This document shows, piece by piece, positions 10,725-20,582 of a stretch of 64,000 bases of DNA. The DNA is taken from assembly GCF_014356525.2 (NCBI RefSeq), contig NC_052515.1, positions 18,805,375 through 18,869,374 on the forward strand, read 5' to 3'. Every line of letters starts with the position of its first letter. Position 1 is the first letter of the stretch. The notes under the pieces were generated by a model, which had not been told where the DNA came from, did not search any database, and was given only the letters and a program-made list of their open reading frames with translations. This DNA comes from Nilaparvata lugens. Its lineage: Eukaryota; Arthropoda; Insecta; Hemiptera; Delphacidae. The position numbers and the translations under genes are program-made.

Positions 10725-11639
10725 TGACCTTAACCTTGACTTTGACTTTGGCCTTGACCTTGATCTTTGACCCTATGGGAAGTCTAGGACATTTTGTCCC
10801 AGTACCGGCAATTTTATACTACTTGTAGCCTTTGGGAATGCGTTCTCAGGGACGGGAAAAGCGTTCCCAATCCCTATTGGAGGTCCTCTTGCTATTCCAA
10901 TCGAAATCGGCAAGGTAAAAAGGCCCTGGAACAGGGCTTCACTGGAGGTTACTGAATACAGCACCTCGGTCACCGGCTGTCTGTGGTCCTCAGGAATGTG
11001 ATCTCCAGGATGGGAAAAGCGTTCCCAATACCTATTGGAGGTCCTCTTGCTATTCCAATCAAAATCGGCAAGATAAAAGGGCCCTGGAACAGGACTTTGC
11101 CATAAGTCGCCTAGTAACTCCCTGATAGTAACTCCTAGATACTCCCTGTAACTGGCTCTCTGGAATTGTCAGGAATGCGGCTTATGAGTCAGAACAAATT
11201 GGTCTGGACTCTAGATGCCTTCCCTTTCCTATTCCGATCCTTTTCGGAATATTCTCGAGTCCCATTGAATATTGGCCCAAATCTAACTTGTCATTGCAGG
11301 TTGAATCAGGCTGGATAGCTGCCACAAAGTGCAAATGATGTCCTTTGAACCTCACCTTCTAGCCAGCGCTGAACCTCAATGCCACACACGTCCTTCCTCA
11401 ACTCCAGCTAAGGAAAGACGTATTTTGAATTTGTAGTAGAAGTACATAGGATGTCTGTAGCACAAGTTGCGTTCACTCCGACCGTGCTCTGCTCCGTTAA
11501 ACAACTCTAGACCAACTGCCTGAACTGGCTTTTTCTTTTCAAGGGTGGCGAGCCTCCCTTGGCAGCTGAGTGAGATAAGACAGGGGTGCGCGGCCTAGCT
11601 GAGCAGTATCCCAGTGCCTGAGCCGCTCGTTGGACAACG
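10725..11639. repeat. GC-richer block with TTGACC-like runs and tandem ~140-bp units
   Basis: Begins with a degenerate (TTGACC)n stretch at about 10725-10770. Two tandem units follow (10838-10985 and 10994-11105) sharing 'GGGAAAAGCGTTCCCAAT', 'CTATTGGAGGTCCTCTTGC' and 'GGCCCTGGAACAGG'. A weaker third piece may follow near 11215. No reliable reading frame was found. The block precedes a LINE C-terminal fragment and may be part of that retrotransposon, but this is not shown. Confidence 0.5.
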
Positions 11640-12230
11640 AGATCTTGTACAAAGATAAGTTGAAAAACTATCTCTAAAAGCAATTTCCCTCATTAGTCAC
11701 GAAATACATCATGACAAGGTCCCTAACCCCATCTCTCCTCGTTTGCCCAAACGTCAAGCTTGTACATAGTCTTGTCCTGCCCATTGTGGACTATGGCAGC
11801 ATGGTCAGCATACAATGACATGACTGAGGAGCAGCGTGCATTGAACTATGCAGTTTGGTTCATATATGATGCAAGAAGGAATGACCATATCACACCTTTC
11901 TATAGGAGACTGCAATGGCTGAAACTGAAGGACCGGAGACAGTAGTGTCTTGCATATCACCCATTTGTCGAGGGCAAGGATCTGCAGTATCTGAGAGATC
12001 CACCACTCTTGATCACACCCACCACAGAAACACACGGCAGCACGAGTATTTCCTACAAATTCCACTCAACCACACAGTTATGTACAACTCCTCTTCTACT
12101 GTAGTAGCGTCCCGACTGTGGAACAATCTATCATCTGAGTTGATTTTTTCACCAAGCTTCTATTTGTTTAAATCGAGGCTTCTGTCATTGTTCATAAAAA
12201 TGATATATAAGCATAAGGCATAGCCTTATG
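11640..12230 (+). pseudogene. LINE A: ORF2 C-terminal fragment
   Basis: Frames at 11760-11945 and 11915-12223 give the C-terminal region after an RT domain: 'IVDYGSM' in a third frame, 'WFIYDARRNDHITPFYRRL', 'LNHTVMYNSSSTVVASRLWN' and 'FKSRLLSLF'. These correspond to the end of the LINE at 33749-34315 ('FIFNLRRDDQVTEYF', 'THRTVMFNKSF', 'GLWDSLPGEL'). Frameshifts and a 5' truncation are present. The clade is not resolved. Confidence 0.7.
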
Positions 12231-12412
12231 AGGCTGCAGTCTACGATATTGCAACATCCCAGTTTAAGCCTAGAATCTAATACATGATTGGTGAAAAAGA
12301 TCAGCTGGTATTTTCAAAAATCTTTTCCACCAATCATGTATTAGATATTCTAGGCTTAAACTGCGACGTTGCAATATCGTAGGCCGCGGCCTTGTATTAG
12401 AGGTGGCTATGC
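12218..12412. mobile_element. 195-bp palindromic MITE, 5-bp target duplication
   Basis: Ends GCATAGCC...GGCTATGC with long near-perfect arms (about 12240-12300 and 12318-12380) around a short spacer. ATAAG at 12213-12217 is repeated at 12413-12417, giving a 5-bp target duplication. A 42-bp relative at 33284-33325 also has a 5-bp duplication. The arms share 'CAGTTTAAGCCTAGAAT' and 'TAATACATGATTGGTG'. No coding capacity. I recall similar sequence as a frequent planthopper repeat (memory only). Confidence 0.85.
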
Positions 12413-12886
12413 ATAAGGTCATTATGATTGGCAGGGTTCGGTGCATTCATGCTCTCATTTCATTGCTCCTATTCCATGAACAGTTTCATAATTACATCTT
12501 CTCTTTCTATTAAAAGTCTGATCACAATGTTTTGTAATAGAACACCCTTCATAGTTTGTTTTGTATCTATATCATCTACCCTCTATTGTATTGTATTATA
12601 AAGTTCAATATTTGATGGTATACTTTCATGATAAGTTTCCTTCAACATGGATGGAAATAACAACTTTTCTCTCCTCTAGTATTGCTAATGTGATCTAGTA
12701 TAATGTTGATGACTTGATATACTATACTATATTATTTTCTTTGATATGTGTAATTGATCATTAATGATGAGGAACTGTTGAATAATTATAATTATCTACT
12801 AAGTTTAATTTAATTTTATATTGTCAATTCCTGTAAATATTACCATAGGCCTTGTAACAATTATAAATAAATCAATCTATCAATCT
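12413..12886 (+). other. LINE A 3' UTR and tail
   Basis: AT-rich non-coding sequence after LINE A, ending in AATAAA and a short (CAATCTAT)n tail at about 12870-12886, typical of 3' termini of LINEs with microsatellite tails. The next base starts LINE B coding sequence, so LINE A's end sits directly against it. Confidence 0.55.
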
Positions 12887-13160
12887 ATCCTCCTGATTAC
12901 AGGCCCATTAGTTTATTGTTTGTCTTGTCTAAGGTTCTGGAGATTATTGTTCACTCTCAGATGAGTGGATATATTCATAGATCTGGTTTGATTAGTGATT
13001 TTTAATCAGGTTTCGAAAGCGGTCACAGCACCACATCTGCCCTTCTGAGAGTGCCTGATGATATCCATACCCATAGGGCTATGGATAGAAGGCAGCTAAC
13101 TGTTTCAGTTCTTATGGATTTTAGCAAGGCTTTTGATAGAATTTCCACCCTACTCCAATA
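12887..13160 (+). pseudogene. LINE B, part 1: RT fingers to motif A
   Basis: Translates as 'PDYRPISLLFVLSKVLE' (fingers), 'SGFESGHSTTSALL' and 'VLMDFSKAFDRIS' (motif A with the first catalytic Asp), with one stop codon where 'QSGF' is usual. Coding similarity ends exactly where the mariner-like end begins at 13161. The next RT residues ('KLRCLGFSNSTVAWV') appear at 32211, directly after the inverted partner end. The simplest reading is one LINE split by an insertion. Confidence 0.8.
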
Positions 13161-13735
13161 TACAGAGTGTCTCACCAAGGTTGTAACAACCGTTGACCAT
13201 AAATTCTACTCGAAATTTCTGACAAAAAATGTACAGTAAACTTTTTCCCTATCAACCTTAGTTTTCGAGATATATCAATTCTCTATATTTTCAGAATATG
13301 CCCACTTCCGGTCATTGAATACTCAATAACTGGAAAACTACTGTTAAAATTTCAATCTCAAGGGTATTGTTGGAAAGAGAAAAACATTTCTAACAAGATT
13401 AATGTGATTTTATTTGTTGTTAGATATTTTGTAGTTTTTTTTATTAGGGCTTAAACTTCAGAAAATGCTGTTCTTCAAATTCAAAGTCAAATTTGAAACT
13501 GTTTTTCTCGATTTTTCTCCGGGTAACTATAATGGTTTCAATATCTTAAAAACTTCTCCATTTCATAGGCTTTTGAATGAGTATAAATTCAAAAAGGAAA
13601 GTTCCATGATAAAGTGTTCAAAACTGGTAATATCTGAAATGAACACCTTCAAAATAAGGAAATTCACAAACAGCATGCATTTATTGATGATCATAAAGGG
13701 TAAAATCACATGAATATTGCATTATTTTTGGTAGC
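13161..13735. repeat. Left mariner-like end, inverted to 31585-32208
   Basis: Shares 'AGGTTGT/AACA..CCGTTGACCATA', 'CCGGTCATT', 'ACTACAAAATATCTAACAAC' (complement), 'CCGGGTAA' and 'TTCACAAAC' with the reverse complement of 31585-32208, at roughly 80-90 per cent by eye. The right copy carries a few extra bases near its inner edge. The open frame 13465-13713 is not conserved and is ignored. Confidence 0.8.
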
Positions 13736-13887
13736 CTAAATCCTATATAAAACATTAATCATGCACTTCCACAAGCTCCAACAAAATTCATTCATAGAAT
13801 AATAATTCAAAGTAGATGAATGAAAAAATTGAAAAAACTGATGGCAATCATTCAGATGGTAATCAAGTTAAATATCATGCTCACTGC

Positions 13888-14799
13888 TTACAGGAATTCA
13901 AAATAGCCTCTATTTCTGTTTATGCAACTTCTGCTGCCGTTTATCAAGCTTCGAGTTGCCCGGCTCACTTCGTTGGGCCGTGTCTTTATCACTTTTAACG
14001 TCAATCGAATTCTGAGAATCAGTTCCTCTCTGGTCTCCACATGTCCTCTGTAAACTTCACTTTTTACAACCCTACAAAAGTAGAAGTCCATTGGAGTAAG
14101 ATCAGGTTAGCGTGGTGGCCAACTTACAGGTCCACCTCGGCCAAACCACCGCCCAGCATAATTGTTATCAAGCCACCCACGGACGTTTCTAGCATAATGA
14201 GGGAGGCAGCCATCCAACTGGAGCCACATACTCCGCCTAAATTGAGAGGCACGTCTTTCATCAATTCATAAAGCTTATTGACCAGGAAGTCCATAAAAAC
14301 TTCACCATTTATTCTTGCAGGGAAAATGAAAGGTCTATGTATGTGTATTGTAGAAATTTACAGCACCAGTTCTTGTGAATGTACTTCTATCTGTGATCTG
14401 TCCATAAAATGTTTGAAACACAGTCTTGTGCTAAGATCCAACGGGAAAACTGCATCCTTGAAACAGTATCAGGTTCATTGAACTCTTGAACTGGTCAAAC
14501 GTTATTGTTCTTCAATATTCTTTGAATTATCATTCTTGAAACATCCAACATCCCAGCTGCCCGCCGAATACTGGATCGAGGATTCTGCTCGAAATACTTT
14601 AGAATAAGATTCTCAAAAGCTTCAGAAATTAAGACGGGCCTCTGGTACCTTGAAACTGATCCTAGAACCTCACCATCTTGACATCTGTCAATCTTAGAGA
14701 AGTGTTATAAGATGGGTGTTTTCGGTCAGGAAAACGTCTCCTGTATACTCTCTCTGCCTCTCTTGAATTGCATCCACACTCTCCATACACCAATATCAT
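13888..14799 (-). pseudogene. Mariner/IS630-type transposase, degenerate
   Basis: Reading the minus strand from 14799: 'LVYGECGCNSREAERVYRRR' then 'FPDRKHPS' (helix-turn-helix N-terminus of the kind in insect DUF4817/IS630 transposases). Several frameshifts follow, then 'QLDGCLPHYARNVRGWLDNN', 'GRWFGRGGPVSWPPR', a stop where 'SPDLTP' normally starts, and a 67-residue frame 'DLTPMDFYFCRVVKSEVY..' to the stop at 13888. The 'Q-DG--PHY' block contains the second catalytic Asp and the 'PDLTPMDF' block the third. The coding order runs toward the left mariner-like end, so this is probably that element's own transposase. Inactive. Confidence 0.8.
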
Positions 14800-14956
14800 G
14801 TTCAGTTACTCAAACAATGTGAATTTCATGCTAATTAACGCGAAAACTTCTCTACTAGCCAACGTTGATACATATCATGCCAATTAACTAGAAAGCATAC
14901 TGAAAACTATACTGAAAATAGGCTGAAACATACACTTCTTGTTATTTTATTCAGGA

Positions 14957-15178
14957 CTAGCCGTCAGGCTCGCTTCGCTCGCCATATCCGTCTAGCCAGG
15001 GGGCTCCGCCCCCTGGACCCCCGACTGGATCGTCCAAGAGTGAGATCAGCAGGCTCGCTTCGCTCGCCTGCATTTTTCATTTGAGCATTTCTATCATATG
15101 TTAGGACAATCCAGTCGGGGGTCCAGACTAAACGTCTGGCTAAACGGATATGGCGAGCGAAGCAAGCCTGACGGCTAG
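14957..15178. mobile_element. 222-bp palindromic MITE
   Basis: CTAGCCGTCAGGCTCGCTTC at the left is mirrored at the right end. Arms continue through 'GCCATATCCGT..AGCC' and 'GGACCCCCGACTGGAT'. The left arm also carries the self-complementary 'GGGGGCTCCGCCCCC' and a TCGCTTCGCTCGC motif repeated near 15056-15068. GC content is far above the surroundings. No clear target duplication. It lies just beyond the N-terminal end of the mariner transposase. Confidence 0.85.
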
Positions 15179-15184
15179 AAATAT

Positions 15185-15578
15185 AATATTCCCAGGATTG
15201 AAGTAGCAGTGCCCAATCAATTTTTCCGCGATAAATGCATTTAAATCTTCAACTTGGTGCCAACCTAACAAAGTCAACTAAACTTAATGCAAACCTGATA
15301 AAATTATTAATTTAGTTGCCAGTTAACAACTGTTTCGAAGAGGTACTCTATCTAGATTATAGTTCTATAGTAACATATGCATATGATATGGAAATTTCAA
15401 TTATAATTGAGAGATTGGGAGAAGAAGAATATACATGCTAAAAGACGAACTTTAAACCCTTAAAAACAACCCTTAGAGTTAAAATATTGCCAAAAGATTT
15501 CTTAGTGCGCCTCTAAAGGGCCAACTGAACATACCTACCAAATTTGAACGTATTTGGTCCGGTAGATTTTTAGTTATG
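15185..15578. other. No gene seen
   Basis: AT-rich. The last ~100 bp ('CTACCAAATTTGAACG', 'GGTCCGGTAGATTTTTAG') resembles a dispersed insect repeat that typically precedes GAGT runs. No coding frame. Confidence 0.5.
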
Positions 15579-15579
15579 C

Positions 15580-15658
15580 GAGTGAGTGAGTGAGTGAGTG
15601 AGTGAGTCAGTCAGTCAGTCAGTCAGTCAGTGAGTGCCATTTCGTTTATATATATATA

Positions 15659-15692
<34 letters not shown>
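15580..15692. repeat. (GAGT)n, (CAGT)n and (TA)n microsatellites
   Basis: About seven GAGT units at 15580-15608, six CAGT units to about 15632, then a TA run at 15649-15692 with one ATT interruption. A similar (TA)n with an adjoining 'ACCCA' lies inverted at 31549-31570. Confidence 0.9.
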
Positions 15693-15693
<1 letters not shown>

Positions 15694-15853
15694 CCCAATC
15701 AGCAAAATCAACTTGAATCAAAATCAAAACAAGCTTTTTTTGTCAAACGTGAGGGCTTGATTCAAGATTTCATTCACATGCGTTTTGCTCGAAATGAGTT
15801 GAATTCAAGAGTCCGTTTATACATCGTTCAAGCCAGTTTCGAGCTCGAAATGC

Positions 15854-15973
15854 AGGCTCTAATCAGGCTGGTGCTGCGAGCTAAAATCAAGGTCGCGTTG
15901 CGAGCTCGATTCAGGCCCGAGATGCACGGTCGAATCAGGATTGAGATGCAGTCTTGACTCAGGCTTGAAACGC
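15854..15973. repeat. Degenerate 24-bp minisatellite, five in-register units
   Basis: Five consecutive 24-base units with consensus near AGGCTCGAATCAGGCYNGAG plus ATGC. The period is exact from 15854 to 15973, and looser units extend on either side (about 15780-16100). Because 24 is a multiple of three, the frame at 15634-15957 stays open as an 8-residue repeat; I consider it non-coding. Confidence 0.75.
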
Positions 15974-16154
15974 ATGCTGGATGCAATCCCCCCATTCAAG
16001 GCCACCTGGCACACCTTTCACGAAATGCAAGCTCGATTCTATTGTGATTCTAGATCAATCAGAGTCTGATTCAAGCTGTATGTTTGGAGTGAATCAATCC
16101 TGATTCAAGGCATACTGCCTTCTTGAAGTGAGCTTGTTTCAGCTTAGAATCTTG

Positions 16155-16379
16155 AATCTGATTCAAGGCCAGTGCAATCCAATATCAATGCTTAATCATA
16201 ATTCAAATTTCATCCAGAATTTGAAATAAATCTGTAATTATTCTTATTATTCATGATTCAATCATTCTTCCAAACTAATGCTCCAATCTTACTATTGCCT
16301 TAATACTCTATTTCTATACTCAGTGGACATCCATACATTCTATATATAGAAGAAATCTATACAAAATATATATTATATA

Positions 16380-16467
<88 letters not shown>

Positions 16468-16695
16468 ATCTATATATTATATAGATTTCATAGATTCTAT
16501 ATAGATTATTAAGGCAATAGTAAGATTGGAGCATTAGTTTGGAAGAATAATTGAATCATGAATAATAAGAATTACAGATTCATTTCAATTTATGAATCAT
16601 GAATAATAAAAGTTACAGATTTATTTTAAATTCTGGATGAAATTTGAATTATGATTAAGCATTGATATTGGATTGCACTGGCCTTGAATCAGATT
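16155..16695. repeat. 541-bp inverted repeat around (TA)n
   Basis: The left arm (16155-16307) and right arm (16506-16695) are nearly perfect inverted copies: AATCTGATTCAAGGCC opens the left and is complemented at the right end. The right arm has an internal ~45-bp duplication around 16545-16625. The centre is a long TA run (16383-16461) and TATA-rich flanks. It would fold into a very long hairpin. No termini typical of a named transposon. Confidence 0.85.
16383..16461. repeat. (TA)n microsatellite at palindrome centre
   Basis: About 39 uninterrupted TA units. Confidence 0.95.
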
Positions 16696-16699
16696 ATTA

Positions 16700-17200
16700 A
16701 TATATATTTTATATTTTCAATATTATTCAAATTGAAATATTCCTTAAAATTCTCCTGTGAATGGCAAATTACTTATTCATTCTCTCCTGTCAGGGCAGTC
16801 TATAAACTGTCTCTGTAGCTGTATTAATTGAGTCGAGATCGACCTCTGCTAACCAATAACAGCTTGCAGACTGTCCTGAGAGGGAGCAGTGCATGAGTCA
16901 CTCGCCATTTGATGAATTAATTAAATCAAATCTGCTCCAGTTCAAACAGCCCTCTATGCTTGCAACACCTCAAATGGAATACAGTTCATATAAATCTGAG
17001 TAACACATCAATTATTACTTTGAATATCTATTAAAATATTAAATATTATATATTAATATCTATATTAGTTTATTTTCTTTAAAGCTTAATTCCAGAGTAT
17101 ATCATTATGAGCGAAAAATGTAAATAAGAAAACATTATTTTCAATAAAATGCAATGATTTTTATTAAATATTACAAAAATTGAACTTTTAATTTATAACT
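16700..17200. promoter_or_regulatory. Downstream flank of DUF4806 gene, poly(A) signal at its right edge
   Basis: TTTATT at about 17160-17165 is AATAAA on the minus strand, some 50 bases past the stop codon at 17213, and is the likely polyadenylation signal. The rest is AT-rich DNA in which I see no gene. Confidence 0.5.
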
Positions 17201-17212
17201 TATTATATATTT

Positions 17213-20200
17213 TTACTTTGAACTGCTATCGTCCTCGATTTGAGCTTCATGAGGCGTAGTCTCTCTGCTCTTGGTCCTGTAAAATATGAAATGTACAGTT
17301 TAGTGGGATAACTTAATAGGTTATTATGAGTAAAATATGAAATTTCTCGGTAATCTATACTCAGAATGCTGATTATGTAGCTTATCAAATCATACAGAGT
17401 GTCCCAAAAATACATACATCAGTACTACCACAACCACGGTATTCTATTCTTCAAGGTACATTCTGAATCCTCCATAGTTTTCATGTAATCCGGCATTTAA
17501 TTTTTTAAAAATAATCACCATATTTATTTAATGGATGAACATTTTCCTTAGAAATTTAGAATGGTATCATGTCTACATTAAAGTTTCAAATTTAAGTTTA
17601 CTGTCTGAATCATGGTTCAATGGAAATGTGTATGATGAGTAAAATTCAGAGCTTCCAATTCTCAAGAGAATTATGCCTGATTTTGTAAATTCCTATAATA
17701 AATTACTGAGATATAGTTATTTTTGTCTTCTAGCTTTGTCTACGTGTCCTCGAAAAAACTCAAGGGCAAGGTACCATATGGTTCTTGGAGTGATATCCAT
17801 GCCATTTCAAAAATATCATGCAAAAAACTTTTATAAATTGGAGTCTGTTATACATACTGTAACTTTCAGGATAAGTTATTGGTCAAATACTCTACCTTTT
17901 AACATACATAAATGAACTTCAACCCCTCATAAGGGGTTGACTTAGGCCTTCAAAAGGACATCTCATTTACATTTATGACAGTTTGGCACACTGTCAAACG
18001 AGAGAAGGGGAGCATTTCGAGCATCTTTTGAAATTAAATGTAACAGATTACTAAATAAATAATCAGTTTTTCAATGTGTTTCGTTATTCATTGAAAAAGT
18101 GTTGTTTTAAGTTTTATTACTTTTATCAATCATTTCTATAAAAACTAGAACTAAATCAGCCCCCATTTTTGATAAAAGTATCATAGAACATTTTCATTGA
18201 TGTCATCATTCTTGTTTTAAAAAGGCCTTTAAAATCATATACCACACAATGGGTGTTTACATTTAAATATTTGAGTTACAACCCCTCATCTGTTTAAAAA
18301 CTAAAACTTCAATCAGCCGCCATTGTGGATACAAGTATCATAGAACATTCTTATTGATGCCACCTTTCTTGTTTTAATAATACCTTTACAATGATTAACC
18401 ACACAATGGGTGTTTACATTTTAAATATTCCAGTTACAACCCCCAAGTAAACCCCTTATGAGGGGTTGGAACTCAGTTGTACATTAAAAGGTAGAGTATT
18501 CTATCAATAACTTATCCTGGAAGTTACAGTATTATATCTACAACAGTCTCCAAATTATTGAAGGGTTTCCATACATATGACTCACTCTGTATATGTGCAT
18601 ATGTATCGTTGAATTTCAAAGGTTGTTGAAAAACTGTGTTTGAAGGAGGTTCCGTCTTTAGATAGCAGTGATTAGATATTGGATACAAAAAAGCAAACAT
18701 GTAGAAGAAATTGGAAAAGAGTATTGGGAGCAAGCGGTGAAGTGGACGAAATGATGGATTCTTCTTTGATTCAAGTAACTGATTTGGAATTTTTCCAGAT
18801 GTATTGGGACCACTAATTCATGATTATTCCATACTTTTTCATCAATAACAAAAAATCATGGTTAGAAATGATCCCCTAAATAATTTAATAAAAAATTGTT
18901 CACTCACCTTCTCAACAACCTTGTTCTGGCTTGTTGAAACCATTTCGACGCCAACGATCCATATTTCACTTCAATTGCAATGTCACCAAAAAACGTTTGA
19001 ACAGCAACTGTAACAAAATTGGATAAGAAATAATATAGCAATACATTGATATATACAGTCATAGTGATAGTATAGCAAACAATGGGCTACTAGATCACCT
19101 TCTTTTACATAATAGGTGGCAAATTAGAAATTGCATCAATATTATTGAACTCATGATGAAATATACCTCTTGGAGATTACCAACATCTTTAATTCTCTTA
19201 AAATGTAAACAAATGGGTTTTTTTCAAACTTCAACCCATATAATCATAAGTCAGAATTTATTCAAGAGAAACACAGAATCCTATTGATGCAAAAATACTG
19301 CAAAATTGCCACAAAAAAATTCTAATAAAATAACATTCTCGTATGGTATGAAAATGAAAATATTTTAGCAAAACCTTGATCCCCCGCATCAATGAGCAAG
19401 AAGCAGCATAGGTTCAGCCTTACAATAGACCATAAGAATTATTGTTATGCTCTTAATTGTAGAACTAGTTATAGCCTAATAGATAATTTTATGACAAAAA
19501 ATAGCATTTCAATGCTATAGATAATTTTGATTTAATTTCTTAAATGCTCTTGTCTCAAAATTTCAAATTTTAGAATTATTGGTTCTTGTTCTAAGATACA
19601 GTTTCAATGTTGGATATGTTACAAGAAGTTTGACGAATGAGTGAACTGGCAGAAGTGTTAACCGCGGCTAAAATGCCACCTTTAATCTTAGTGTTGTGAT
19701 TACCAGAATAGTCCAGTCACTATATATATAGTACTTGCAATTTAAATTGTAGTTCTGATTTCTTAATATATTGTGCGGATACAGAAGAAAAATCCAGAAC
19801 CAATTTTTTCATGCAGAATTTCCTTTACTAGATACAGAGTGGCCCAAAAACTCGTATTTTCAGTTATTTGTTCAGTTCTCAGCTATTTCCAACATATCCA
19901 GTAATCGGACAGAAGAACTCGCTGTAGCCTTTTTTAAGATTATGAAATTCTGAATAAATGATATTATTCTCAACTCTCCAATGAGTACTGAGTTGAATTT
20001 TTCAAGAACGAGTAAAATTTTGAGAAGAAATTAATTTTGATGAATTTCAGTTTTTGATCATCAATATCATCCAATTACAGGTATGGTTTGAAAAACAAAT
20101 ACGGCACAAATATGGTTTGAAAATACATCTACTACAGTGCAGAGTAAATATGGCCTAAAACGCTTACCTTGCTAACATATAAATTAACATACAATAAAAA

Positions 20201-20438
20201 TAAGTAACATCCATATTTACATAACCAAAAATGTCATATATTCGACTATAAAGGAATAGCCTACTTACTCAGTATGCATTTCGATATCTCACTCCCATGA
20301 AATGGAGTTTTTGTGTTCCCGTTTGATGCACGACCAGTATATGAGAATTTCATGGCCAGCTCATCAATCATTAATCTTCTCAAGATATTATTGACACTTT
20401 GGCCAATATTAGCGCTCCCCTGTCCTCATATGCTTTAT
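17213..20438 (-). CDS. DUF4806-domain protein, last three exons
   Basis: Exons on the minus strand: 20438-20269, 19007-18908 and 17276-17213 (stop TAA). Acceptors are TTTTGTAG, GTTACAG and TTTTACAG; donors are GTAAGT and GTGAGT. Phases fit (A|TT, then AG|G). The joined product contains 'NNILRRLMIDELAMKFSYTG', 'PFHGSEISKCIL', 'IAVQTFFGDIAIEVKYGSLA' and 'SKWFQQARTRL', which follows the DUF4806 pattern, a domain of unknown function common in insects, then a short hydrophilic tail ending in SSSK. In this copy of the first exon the domain frame has stops at the exon's 5' edge, two bases out of register with the duplicate exon at 23627-23806. The complete start is unresolved; upstream exons are proposed at 25658-25787 and 26766. 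Function unknown. Confidence 0.7.
17395..18594. mobile_element. Mariner-type TIR element in the DUF4806 gene's last intron
   Basis: Begins ATACAGAGTGTCCC and ends GACTCACTCTGTAT, matching inverted termini. The interior has no intact transposase; the frame at 17673-17915 is unrecognised. A second palindromic element (17859-18527) is nested inside. The intron (17277-18907) consists mostly of this insertion. Confidence 0.6.
17859..18527. mobile_element. 669-bp foldback element with internal tandem duplication
   Basis: Arms of about 80 bp: GTAACTTTCAGGATAAGTTA at the left is mirrored at 18508-18527, and both arms contain AACCCCTCATAAGGGGTT-like palindromes. Between them a ~150-bp unit is tandemly duplicated (18139-18288, 18292-18442), sharing 'AAGTATCATAGAACATT' and 'CACACAATGGGTGTTTACAT'. 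No coding frame. Confidence 0.75.
19755..20080. repeat. Left arm of foldback element joined to duplicated exon region
   Basis: 19762-20080 matches 22111-22425, which is the left flank and left arm of the complete foldback element at 22179-22795. Here the right arm is missing and the sequence passes directly into 'CAGGTATGGTTTGAAAAAC', which in the other copy begins at 23429. The block is part of the duplication that also copied the DUF4806 exon. Confidence 0.8.
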
Positions 20439-20582
20439 CTACAAAAAATCAAAACAATTTTATTAGTACTGTGTAAAATGATCAGTCATAAATGGTTTGC
20501 GAAATGAAGGACATTAATTCCGCAAAAACGTTAGTTTTGAGTGGAGCTGAGTTCTGTTTAACTTATAGTAAGATAGATTAGG

